The notes under the pieces are model-generated. The model had not been told where the DNA came from, did not search any database, and saw only the letters and a list, made by a program, of their open reading frames with translations. Source: Sulfitobacter indolifex (lineage in GTDB: Bacteria; Pseudomonadota; Alphaproteobacteria; Rhodobacterales; Rhodobacteraceae). Taken from it: 64,000 bases of DNA. The stretch is taken from assembly GCF_022788655.1 (NCBI RefSeq), contig NZ_CP084951.1:372001-436000 (forward strand), written 5' to 3'. The first letter of the stretch is position 1; each line of letters opens with the position of its first letter. Shown here piece by piece: positions 8,455-16,422 of this stretch. A program made the position numbers and the translations under genes.

Positions 8455-8832
8455 TCAGATCGTCAGGTCCGGCAAGTCCCAAATCGCGGTCAGTGACCGT
8501 TCCCCGCTGCGGACCAACCGTGATAGGGTTGCCGCCGTCGCGATATCATCCTCGGCGTCGATACAGGCCATCACATCTGCCGCGACCTGAGCTACCAGCG
8601 CCATGCCAATCTGCTCTGCAATTGCGATCAGGCGGTGCACGCTCTTGCGTAACCCTGCACGGTCTTGGGCCTGATGCAGCTTTTTGCAATGTGACATGCG
8701 CAGGGCCAATTCCTCCATCGCGCGGCAAACGACATCTTCGGCCCCCACCTCGCCAAGTTGGGTGTAAAGCAGCCCCAAACAATCTTGATCGACATTGACC
8801 TGCTCGGTCGGGCGTATTTGCATAAGTTGCAT
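8455..8832 (-). CDS. Small protein with an HPt-like helical core
   Basis: 125 residues from the ATG at 8832, chosen because GAAGG lies 9 bases upstream. The upstream in-frame ATG at 8841 would sit inside that site. The sequence is mostly amphipathic helix. Near residue 65 the pattern SVHRLIAIAEQIGMALVAQ follows the HPt spacing H-x-L-x(3)-A-x(2)-I-G, so His could be phosphorylated, but the usual K-G after L is replaced. No cognate kinase or receiver is adjacent. I do not recognise a named family. It diverges from the carbonic anhydrase gene, and about 60 bases separate it from the aminopeptidase start. Confidence 0.7.
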   Translation of the reverse strand: MQLMQIRPTEQVNVDQDCLGLLYTQLGEVGAEDVVCRAMEELALRMSHCKKLHQAQDRAGLRKSVHRLIAIAEQIGMALVAQVAADVMACIDAEDDIATAATLSRLVRSGERSLTAIWDLPDLTI

Positions 8833-8987
8833 CGTTATCATCCTTCAATCAGCCCCCACGGCCTTGAAGCACTATGGCGCGAGAAGATGTTTAAAGGGTT
8901 GCGATGGCAGTGCCTTTTCTCTCGAATTCGTATGGCATTTGCGCTATCTGCGCTAAAACCACATCACGCATTAGGGGACGTTTACAC

Positions 8988-9638
8988 ATGGACAAGGCCA
9001 AGGCTCTGCCGTCGTATCTGTTGCAACGCTATCAAGGGTGGAAGGCGACTGGCTATGCCGAAAACCAAACCTGGTACCGCCGTTTGGCCGCCGAAGGGCA
9101 GCGCCCACGCGCGATGGTGATCTCCTGCTGCGACAGCCGCGTGCATGTGACCTCGATCTTTGGCGCGGATCAGGGGGAGTTCTTTATTCACCGCAATATC
9201 GCCAACCTCGTCCCGCCCTATGAGCCGGATGGCAAGCAGCACGGCACCTCGGCAGCGGTGGAATATGCCGTGAACGCACTGAAGGTCGCGCATCTGATCG
9301 TGTTGGGCCATTCCAGCTGCGGCGGCGTCGCAAGTTGTATCCAGATGTGTCAGGGCAAAGCGCCTGAGCTTGAGAACCAAGACAGTTTCGTAGGCCGTTG
9401 GATGGACCTGCTGCGCCCAAAATATGATCTGGTGGAGAAGGTCGAAGACCCGGCAGAGCAGCAGATTCAGCTTGAGCGGCAGGCGGTGATGACCTCACTT
9501 GAGAACCTGATGACTTTCCCTTGGATCAAGGAAAAGGTCGATGCCGGCACGTTGAGCCTGCACGGGCTGTGGACGGACATCGGCGAGGGCAGCTTGGAAT
9601 ATTACGACGCCAAGGCGCATAAGTTCGAGCCGGTTTAA
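8988..9638 (+). CDS. Beta-class carbonic anhydrase
   Basis: 216 residues from the ATG at 8988, preceded by AGGGGACG at good spacing. The open frame extends further upstream but without similarity. Zinc ligands are Cys in the CCDSRVHV motif (about residue 47), and His and Cys in LGHSSCGGV (about residue 107). The Asp-Arg dyad of the beta class is intact. It interconverts CO2 and bicarbonate in the cytoplasm, supplying bicarbonate for carboxylases. Monocistronic: a strong bidirectional terminator follows at 9669-9692, and the upstream gene diverges. Confidence 0.95.
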   Translation: MDKAKALPSYLLQRYQGWKATGYAENQTWYRRLAAEGQRPRAMVISCCDSRVHVTSIFGADQGEFFIHRNIANLVPPYEPDGKQHGTSAAVEYAVNALKVAHLIVLGHSSCGGVASCIQMCQGKAPELENQDSFVGRWMDLLRPKYDLVEKVEDPAEQQIQLERQAVMTSLENLMTFPWIKEKVDAGTLSLHGLWTDIGEGSLEYYDAKAHKFEPV

Positions 9639-9668
9639 GTTTGTCGAACCTAAACTGTTGAGATGAAA

Positions 9669-9692
9669 AAAGGGGGCCGCTTGGCCCCCTTT
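9669..9692. terminator. Bidirectional intrinsic terminator between carbonic anhydrase and asd
   Basis: Perfect 10-bp stem (AAAGGGGGCC / GGCCCCCTTT) with a GCTT loop. A-run and T-run flanks let it act on both convergent transcripts. Confidence 0.9.
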
Positions 9693-9717
9693 CCTATTCC
9701 AGAACTGTGGCTGAAGC

Positions 9718-10740
9718 TCAGCCCTTTTTCAGCACTTCGCGGCCCAGCAGCTCGGCGATCTGCACGGCGTTCAGGGCGGCACCCTTGCGCAGGTTGTCGC
9801 TAACGCACCACAGGTTCAGACCGTTGTCGATGGTGCTGTCCTGACGGATGCGGCTGATGAAAGTGGCGAAATCGCCGACGCATTCGACGGGCGTGACGTA
9901 GCCACCGTCTTCGCGCTTGTCGATCACCATGATGCCCGGTGCTTCGCGCAGGATGTCGCGGGCTTCGGCTTCATCAAGGTGGTCTTCAAACTCGATGTTG
10001 ATGGCTTCGGCGTGGCCTACGAAAACCGGGACGCGCACGCAGGTCGCGGTGACCTTGATGCTGGTGTCGATGATTTTCTTGGTCTCAGCGACCATCTTCC
10101 ATTCTTCCTTGGTCGAACCGTCCTCAAGAAAGACGTCGATATGCGGAATCACGTTGAAGGCGATCTGCTTGGTGAACTTGGTCGCAGGCTTATCGTCAGT
10201 CGGGTTGTAGATGCTCTTGGTCTGATCCCAAAGCTCATCAATGCCGTCCTTGCCCGCGCCGGACACCGACTGGTAGGTCGAGACGACAACGCGTTTGATG
10301 CCCGCACGGTCGTGCAGTGGCTTCAGCGCCACAACCATCTGCGCGGTAGAGCAGTTGGGGTTGGCGATGATGTTTTTCTTGGAATAGCCGTGCACGGCCT
10401 CGGGGTTCACTTCCGGCACGATCAACGGCACGTCTTGATCATAGCGGTAGAGCGACGAGTTATCGATGACCACGCAGCCCGCTTTGGCAGCGGCAGGGGC
10501 GTATTTCTTGGTCGCTTCGGAGCCCACGGCGAAAAGCGCGATGTCCCAGCCGGTGAAATCGAAAGTGTCGAGGTCTTTGGACTTCAGGGTTTTATCCCCA
10601 AAGCTGATCTCGGACCCCAGCGAGCGGCGGCTGGCCAGCGCCACGATCTCGTCCACGGGGAACTGACGCTCTGCAAGGATGTTCAACATTTCACGGCCCA
10701 CATTGCCTGTGGCACCGACGACGGCGACGCGATAACCCAT
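9718..10740 (-). CDS. asd: Aspartate-semialdehyde dehydrogenase
   Basis: 340 residues, normal length. It reduces aspartyl phosphate to aspartate semialdehyde with NADPH, at the branch to lysine/diaminopimelate, threonine and methionine. The N-terminal nucleotide-binding loop is VVGATGNVGREML. The catalytic Cys lies in NPNCSTAQMV near residue 130, and the substrate-binding TYQSVSGAGKDG segment follows. The C-terminal domain contains the acid-base His in VRVPVFVGHAEAI. Stands alone: a terminator lies beyond its stop and about 110 bases separate it from the upstream membrane winged-helix gene. Confidence 0.96.
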   Translation of the reverse strand: MGYRVAVVGATGNVGREMLNILAERQFPVDEIVALASRRSLGSEISFGDKTLKSKDLDTFDFTGWDIALFAVGSEATKKYAPAAAKAGCVVIDNSSLYRYDQDVPLIVPEVNPEAVHGYSKKNIIANPNCSTAQMVVALKPLHDRAGIKRVVVSTYQSVSGAGKDGIDELWDQTKSIYNPTDDKPATKFTKQIAFNVIPHIDVFLEDGSTKEEWKMVAETKKIIDTSIKVTATCVRVPVFVGHAEAINIEFEDHLDEAEARDILREAPGIMVIDKREDGGYVTPVECVGDFATFISRIRQDSTIDNGLNLWCVSDNLRKGAALNAVQIAELLGREVLKKG

Positions 10741-10848
10741 CTGATTACTCCAGTCTGTCCAATTAAATTTGACGCCATTTAACGTGCCTGCAGGGCGTTG
10801 GCTAGGGCCAGCCGCGCGCGGGCAGGGCAGAGCGGCGCTCTGCCGGGG

Positions 10849-11553
10849 TTAAAGAACCTTGATGACGTCCTTGTTGATCGCCAACATGTAGCCGCGCCGG
10901 GCGATGTTTTTGACCAGCAGTTCCGACACCAGTTGGTTGCCCAGTGTGTCGCGCAGGCGTTTGATCCGCGTGGCACCGGCGGCCTCATCACAATCCGCGG
11001 CATTGCGGCCCGAGATCATGCCTTCAATCTCAGAGCCCGACAGCACGTCGTCATCCATCCGCGCTTCCGCAAGGACAGACATCGTCTCCATCGCGGCGGC
11101 GGTGAGTTTGAAGCCGAGGTTGTTGAGGTAAACGGTGTTTTCTTCGCGGCTGATCAGCAGGGAATTCACCTGAATGCCCGTCCGCTCAATCTGTGCCATG
11201 CGGCGGTTGAAGCCGACGAGCATGAACAAAAATACCATCGCCGCGACCAGCATGGCGCTGGCAAAGACCAGCAGCACGACAATAACGACACGGTAGCTGG
11301 CCAAAGTCTCTGAGAATGCAGTGCCGGATTGAGCGAGGATTTCGAGCAGTTTGATCTCGGCCTGGGTGGTCAGATCGTCATTTTCGATAAAGATCCGCTC
11401 AACCCGCGCATTAAAGACGTTCGCATCTGGCAGCGCCCAGAGTAGCACAACCGCCCCGGCCAGAAGTACGGCCACGACGGCGGCGATGCCACCGATCACG
11501 AAACGCCCGCCAAATCTGCGCATGTCAGAAGCGGAGGTAGAATGTTCCTGCAC
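10849..11553 (-). CDS. Membrane-anchored protein with C-terminal winged-helix (OmpR-like) domain
   Basis: 234 residues starting at GTG 11553, which has AAAGGA 6 bases upstream. The first ATG, at 11523, has no ribosome-binding site. Two hydrophobic helices (about residues 17-40 and 87-110) flank a roughly 45-residue periplasmic loop. The cytoplasmic C-terminal 100 residues resemble a trans_reg_C winged helix: FKLTAAAMETMSVLAEA, GNQLVSELLVKNIARRGY, then a short beta hairpin. This is reminiscent of ToxR/CadC-type regulators but with the order reversed (membrane first). It overlaps the end of the upstream secreted-protein gene by 29 bases, so the pair is translationally coupled. DNA binding is inference. 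Confidence 0.72.
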   Translation of the reverse strand: MQEHSTSASDMRRFGGRFVIGGIAAVVAVLLAGAVVLLWALPDANVFNARVERIFIENDDLTTQAEIKLLEILAQSGTAFSETLASYRVVIVVLLVFASAMLVAAMVFLFMLVGFNRRMAQIERTGIQVNSLLISREENTVYLNNLGFKLTAAAMETMSVLAEARMDDDVLSGSEIEGMISGRNAADCDEAAGATRIKRLRDTLGNQLVSELLVKNIARRGYMLAINKDVIKVL

Positions 11554-11818
11554 TGTCTTTCCTTTGATCCAAGCCTTCGTCATCGAAGACAGACAGTACA
11601 TTCAACAATGTCCAGCCCTCCGCCGCAAGACGCGGTGTAAGTTCGGATTCGGCGGAGGCTGGCTCACAGGCCTCGGAAATCTGCGCCACCCCGTAATGGA
11701 GGCGCAGCGGATTGTCTTGCTTGGCCTTGTAATCGGCAAAGCATCCGGCCGTTGCCGCTGCGGGCAGGGCCAGGGTGACCGCCAGCGCGGTCGAGAGGGT
11801 GAGGCATGGGTTTTTCAT
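11525..11818 (-). CDS. Small secreted protein, partner of the membrane winged-helix gene
   Basis: 97 residues with a clear Sec signal peptide (residues 1-24, ending ATAG before Cys25). Although Cys follows the hydrophobic stretch, the preceding residues are not a good lipobox. The mature part has two Cys (in GCFADYKAKQDNP and SEACEPASAES) that could form a disulfide, and ends in a beta-rich segment (WTLLNVLSVFDDEGL, GTFYLRF). I do not recognise a characterised family. The downstream gene starts inside its last codons. A role as periplasmic sensor or ligand for that membrane protein is inferred from coupling only. Confidence 0.75.
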   Translation of the reverse strand: MKNPCLTLSTALAVTLALPAAATAGCFADYKAKQDNPLRLHYGVAQISEACEPASAESELTPRLAAEGWTLLNVLSVFDDEGLDQRKDSAGTFYLRF

Positions 11819-11877
11819 ATGTTTTTAATGCGCTTTCGCCCGTTGATATTCAATAACCAAGCCGCTTTTGGTGCCCT

Positions 11878-11890
11878 GTTATCGGATAAC
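11878..11890. promoter_or_regulatory. Operator-like palindrome in a divergent promoter region
   Basis: GTTATCGGATAAC is a perfect 6-bp inverted repeat around one central base. It lies in the 248-base gap between the secreted-protein gene (minus) and the cationic periplasmic-protein gene (plus). A second short palindrome, TTGATATTCAA, lies about 30 bases to the left. Position and symmetry suggest a regulator site; the regulator is unknown. Confidence 0.35.
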
Positions 11891-11952
11891 GACCCCCTGC
11901 TATTGCCTGTCTTTGGCCCTCCCCCCAATTTGATGGCACCAACAGACACACG

Positions 11953-12014
11953 AACCGATACGCGGCCCCCGAGTTAAGGCCGTAACCGATACGCGGCCCC
12001 CGAGTTAAGGCCGT
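11953..12014. repeat. Exact 31-bp tandem duplication in a leader region
   Basis: Two identical 31-base units abut exactly, at 11953-11983 and 11984-12014. Each starts AACCGATACGCGG and ends GTTAAGGCCGT. The repeat ends 52 bases before the ATG at 12067, so it lies in the promoter or 5' untranslated region of that gene. Perfect identity implies a recent duplication. Confidence 0.95.
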
Positions 12015-12066
12015 AGACGATCAAGGGCGCAGCGAACGCGTCGATAAACGAGAAGGGACCAGACCC

Positions 12067-12648
12067 ATGTACCGCAAGTTCATTGCTACCATCGCCGCCC
12101 TGTCGGTTGCCATCACCGCTTTTGGTGCCCGTCCTGCCGCTGCCGATGAAAAGGAAGTGTTGCGCACCCTCGCCGCGATTGCGGGCGTCGCAATCGTAGG
12201 CAAGATGATCTACGACAACAAAAAGGACCGCGAAGAACGCGAAACGGTCACCCGTCGCCGCGCCGCGCCGGTCTATGAGGCGCCACGCCTTTACCCCACG
12301 GTTTCCAAGCGGCCACACCAGCGCCCCTATATTGATCCGCGCCCCGAGCCGCGCCGCAGCGTCCAGACCAATCCTGAGCGCGACCGCGCCACCTACCCCA
12401 AGCGCGAAGTGCGCCCTTTGCCAGAGCGGGTCGACCGCAAGCAGCTGCCGCAGCAGTGCTTCCGCAGCTATGACGGCGAAGACGGCAAGGTGATGATGTT
12501 CGGTGAGCCCTGCCTTGAAGAGAATTATACCCAAGTCGACCGACTGCCAAACTATTGCGCCAAGCGCGTGAAGACGGCGGACGGCGCACGCTACGGCTAT
12601 GATGCCCGCTGCCTGCGCGACTCGGGTTACAGCTTGGCCCGTCGGTAA
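12067..12648 (+). CDS. Cationic periplasmic protein of unknown function
   Basis: 193 residues with a Sec signal peptide (about residues 1-26, ending RPAAADE). Next comes a short hydrophobic stretch (LAAIAGVAIVGKMIYDNKK). A long Arg/Pro-rich region (about residues 55-120) is probably disordered and strongly basic. A C-terminal domain of about 70 residues contains four Cys (QQCFRSYDG, EPCLEEN, NYCAKRV, ARCLRD), suggesting two disulfides. I do not recognise a named family; similar proteins are common in roseobacters from memory. An AAGGGA ribosome-binding site precedes the ATG. Two hairpin terminators follow. Confidence 0.8.
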   Translation: MYRKFIATIAALSVAITAFGARPAAADEKEVLRTLAAIAGVAIVGKMIYDNKKDREERETVTRRRAAPVYEAPRLYPTVSKRPHQRPYIDPRPEPRRSVQTNPERDRATYPKREVRPLPERVDRKQLPQQCFRSYDGEDGKVMMFGEPCLEENYTQVDRLPNYCAKRVKTADGARYGYDARCLRDSGYSLARR

Positions 12649-12664
12649 CACCGACGTGCCTTGA

Positions 12665-12695
12665 CCGAGCGGCACGTCCCTGTCGCTCGGGTTTT
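12665..12695 (+). terminator. Intrinsic terminator after the cationic periplasmic-protein gene
   Basis: 7-bp stem CCGAGCG (12665-12671) / CGCTCGG (12684-12690) followed by GTTTTG. Confidence 0.65.
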
Positions 12696-12735
12696 GAAAG
12701 GGGGGGTGTTCGGGCGCCTCCCCTTTCTCTTTTTT
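12696..12735 (+). terminator. Second intrinsic terminator, directly after the first
   Basis: GAAAGGGG (12696-12703) pairs with CCCCTTTC (12720-12727), and a TCTTTTTT tract follows. With the previous hairpin this gives tandem termination before rnhB. Confidence 0.75.
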
Positions 12736-12772
12736 GTTGCACCTTTTGGGCGCATGCGGTTTCACCCGCCCC

Positions 12773-13402
12773 ATGATACCTGACTTTGAATTTGAACGCG
12801 GCGCGATTACCCGCGGCTTTCGCACCATCGCCGGTGTGGACGAAGTGGGCCGTGGCCCGCTGGCCGGGCCGGTCACAGCCGCCGCTGTGGTCTTTACCGA
12901 AGGGCAGATCCCCGAGGGGCTGAACGATTCTAAAAAGCTGACCGCCCGCGCCCGAGAACGGCTCTATGATGAGATCATGTCGATGGCTGTCGTTTGCGTG
13001 GCCCATGCCACCGTCGAAGAGATCGAAGAACACAACATCTTGCGTGCCAGCCATTTGGCGATGACCCGCGCACTTGCCGGATTGGCCTGCGCGGCGGATT
13101 ACGCATTGATCGACGGCAATATGCTTCCACGCGATCTGAGCCTTCCGGCGCAACCTGTGGTGAAAGGGGACGCCCGCTGTCTGTCGATCTCAGCGGCTTC
13201 TATCGTTGCCAAAACCGTGCGCGATAGACTCATGGTGGACTTGGCGCAACAGCATCCTGGATATGGCTGGGAAACCAATATGGGCTACGGATCGAAAAGC
13301 CACATGGCTGCCCTGCGGGATCTTGGTGTTACCCCACACCATAGACGTTTATTCAAACCTATACACAACATCTTGTATCAAGCTAATTTGTTAACCGATT
13401 GA
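12773..13402 (+). CDS. rnhB: Ribonuclease HII
   Basis: 209 residues from the ATG at 12773. A TTG at 12734 in the same frame would place the start inside the preceding terminator and is rejected. Single RNase HII domain. The first active-site acid is in VDEVGRGPLAGPV (about residue 22), the second in ALIDGN, and the KGDARCLSISAASIVAKT block is intact. It removes misincorporated ribonucleotides and RNA from RNA-DNA hybrids. Followed by ccrM after an 88-base leader. Confidence 0.95.
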   Translation: MIPDFEFERGAITRGFRTIAGVDEVGRGPLAGPVTAAAVVFTEGQIPEGLNDSKKLTARARERLYDEIMSMAVVCVAHATVEEIEEHNILRASHLAMTRALAGLACAADYALIDGNMLPRDLSLPAQPVVKGDARCLSISAASIVAKTVRDRLMVDLAQQHPGYGWETNMGYGSKSHMAALRDLGVTPHHRRLFKPIHNILYQANLLTD

Positions 13403-13428
13403 TTCAAAAAAGAAATTGACCACGAATC
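13401..13428 (+). promoter_or_regulatory. Two GANTC (CcrM) methylation sites upstream of ccrM
   Basis: GATTC at 13401-13405 and GAATC at 13424-13428 both match GANTC, the target of the enzyme encoded 60-90 bases downstream. They sit in the only intergenic stretch that can carry the ccrM promoter. A TTGACC -35-like hexamer (13416-13421) lies between them. In Caulobacter the ccrM promoter region also carries GANTC sites whose methylation affects transcription; equivalence here is inference. A perfect 12-bp palindrome, GCGCTTAAGCGC, follows at 13460-13471. Confidence 0.55.
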
Positions 13429-13481
13429 TCTGATGCCCCATTTTATCCACAACCAATGAGCGCTTAAGCGCCGGGTAATGA

Positions 13482-14591
<1,110 letters not shown>

Positions 14592-14617
14592 TCTACTCCG
14601 AACAATCGAACACCGCC

Positions 14618-14694
14618 GGCACCCGTGGCCCCTCTGCGTGACGGGCAGCCACACGGGTGCCTACCTTGACCCCGCCCCATGGCGGGGTTTTTTT
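14618..14694 (+). terminator. ccrM terminator region: long hairpin then canonical intrinsic terminator
   Basis: A 10-bp perfect stem (GGCACCCGTG 14618-14627 / CACGGGTGCC 14652-14661) is followed by CCCCGCC / GGCGGGG (14670-14687) with a CCAT loop and eight T residues. The second hairpin is a textbook terminator. The first may protect the 3' end. Confidence 0.85.
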
Positions 14695-14700
14695 GTCCCT

Positions 14701-15126
14701 CTAGTTCATGCGCCGCTCGTGGGATCTGAACTGACGCAGGGCTGTTTCGATGTAGCCCGCGTCGAACTCCGATTTATTCACCACATAAAGAACCCCAGCA
14801 GAGGCGGCTTTCTCCCACATGATAGGCGAGGGCCAATCGCTGACCATGATAATGGGGGTGTCTGCATGCCGGTCGTCGCAAGCCAGCTCCAACGCGAAAT
14901 TCGCGCCCAACCCGTCGGGTAGATTGTTGTCGAGGAGGATCAGCGCTTTGTCCCCGCTCTCCAGCGCCCGCCGGGCGGCTTCGATGCTGGGCGCAAACTC
15001 CACCCGCATTCCGCCATAGGCGCGCGCAAGGATGCGGCGCAGTTTCTCTCGGTCAAACTCACTGTCTTCGACGATCAGGCAGGGGCCATCGCGGCCCGCC
15101 TTTGGGGGTTACGTCTGTTGCTGCAT
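14701..15126 (-). pseudogene. Orphan response-regulator receiver domain gene interrupted by an in-frame TAA
   Basis: The best start, ATG 15126-15124 with GGAG upstream, is followed in frame by TAA at 15111-15109 (sixth codon). After it the same frame reads a complete receiver domain to the stop at 14701. It has acidic beta-1 (CLIVEDSEFDREKL), phospho-acceptor Asp in LILLDNNLPDG, and the conserved Lys in VVNKSEF. The next usable start (ATG 15009) would delete beta-1 and the acidic pocket. The domain sequence is otherwise undamaged, so either the stop is recent, it is a sequencing error, or an unusual start (CTG/ATC) is used. No output domain or kinase is nearby. Confidence 0.7.
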
Positions 15127-15194
15127 CTATACCGCTCCACTGGTAACGCGTGCGGCGGGTTTGACAGGGAAAGTTTAAGTTTGCGTTGCTTTGC

Positions 15195-16343
15195 TCAAAG
15201 CCGGGGCAGCGGATTGCTGGCTTTGTTGTAGGCCTTCCAGTCGGTGATCTCGGGGTAATACATCTCGCGCCATTTGCGCACGCGAGGGTTCATGATTCGC
15301 CGCCAAAGTGGGGGCACCATCGCCGCCATGGTCATCACCGGATAGCCATAGGGCAGCTGCGGCGCATCGCCCGTGCCATAGGTCTGCAAGACCGGGAAAC
15401 GCCGGTCGGGTTTGTAGTGGTGATCGGAATGGCGTTGCAGGTTGATCAGCAGCCAGTTGCTGGCCTTATGTGCCGCGTTCCAAGAGTGGCGCGGCTGCAC
15501 ATGCTCATATTTGCCACCGCCCAGATGTTTGCGCGTCAGCCCGTAGTGTTCGATGTAATTGACCAGTTCCAACTGCCAGATCGCCACCCCGGCCTGCACA
15601 AGGAAGAGGCCTAGACCGCTCCACCCGCCCAGCACCAGCGCCAGCAGCAGAAAGCCGGCTTGCAGCGCCCAGTATTTGAAAAACGGGTTGCCCGGATCGG
15701 TCCACGGCAGCCCCTTGCGCGCCAGCATGTTCTTTTCGGCATGAAACGCCGAGGTCAGCGACTCGCGCAGCACGCGCGGGTAAAAGCGGTGGAACCCCTC
15801 GTTATAGCGCGCGGTCACCGTATCACGCGGTGTCCCGACATGTCGGTGATGCACCAAAAGATGCTCTGAGCGGAAATGCGAATAGAGGACCATTGCCAGC
15901 AAGGTGTCCGCCAATAGGCGTTCGGTCTTGTTCCGCTGGTGCATCAACTCATGGCTATAGTTGATGCCGATGGTGCCGGTAATCACGCCAACGCCGAAGA
16001 ACAGGAATATCCGCTCTGCCGTGCCTAGATGTCCGGCGCGGGTGGCATAGTAGATCAGTCCGAAGACGGTGAGAAATTGCAGCGGCGCCCAGATCAGCGT
16101 GACGAGGCGGTACCAATAGAGGTCATCTTCGGTGGCCTCTAGGTCCGCGTTGTCGAGGTTCAGCCCCAGCACCGCGTCGAGCAAGGAAAACAGATACCAC
16201 GTCACCAGCGGCAGGAGCGCGATGGTCCAGCCGCCCTGCATGGCACAGAACCACGCCAGCGGGATCAGCAGCAGCGACATCCAGAACGGCAGGGCGCGCG
16301 ACAGGCGCGCGAGGTCTTGTGGAGAAATAATTCGGTTTGCCAT
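15195..16343 (-). CDS. alkB: Alkane 1-monooxygenase (membrane di-iron hydroxylase)
   Basis: 382 residues with about six membrane helices. All AlkB histidine boxes are visible: HELMHQ (about residue 130), EHLLVHHRHVGTPRD (about 160), the NYIEHYGL signature, and RHSDHHYKP (about 310). The enzyme inserts oxygen at the terminal carbon of medium-chain alkanes in the inner membrane, using rubredoxin as electron donor. No rubredoxin or rubredoxin reductase gene is present here, so electrons must come from elsewhere. It follows mutY on the same strand after a 66-base gap with a terminator-like hairpin. Confidence 0.95.
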   Translation of the reverse strand: MANRIISPQDLARLSRALPFWMSLLLIPLAWFCAMQGGWTIALLPLVTWYLFSLLDAVLGLNLDNADLEATEDDLYWYRLVTLIWAPLQFLTVFGLIYYATRAGHLGTAERIFLFFGVGVITGTIGINYSHELMHQRNKTERLLADTLLAMVLYSHFRSEHLLVHHRHVGTPRDTVTARYNEGFHRFYPRVLRESLTSAFHAEKNMLARKGLPWTDPGNPFFKYWALQAGFLLLALVLGGWSGLGLFLVQAGVAIWQLELVNYIEHYGLTRKHLGGGKYEHVQPRHSWNAAHKASNWLLINLQRHSDHHYKPDRRFPVLQTYGTGDAPQLPYGYPVMTMAAMVPPLWRRIMNPRVRKWREMYYPEITDWKAYNKASNPLPRL

Positions 16344-16397
16344 GGGTCACCTTACTGCTTCGCGCCAGATATACCGCAGTTCAGTCGGCGCTCAAAG

Positions 16398-16422
16398 CCT
16401 GACGCGGCGCTAGCGCGTCAGG
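16398..16422 (-). terminator. Possible mutY terminator hairpin
   Basis: Perfect 9-bp arms CCTGACGCG / CGCGTCAGG span the mutY stop codon, which lies in the loop. Only a short CTTT follows on the minus strand, so termination may be weak. Confidence 0.45.

Noticed and set aside
13391..13405. CtrA-like TTAACC motif before ccrM
   Set aside because: TTAA is present, but the second half-site at the proper spacing (TTAA-N7-TTAA) is not.
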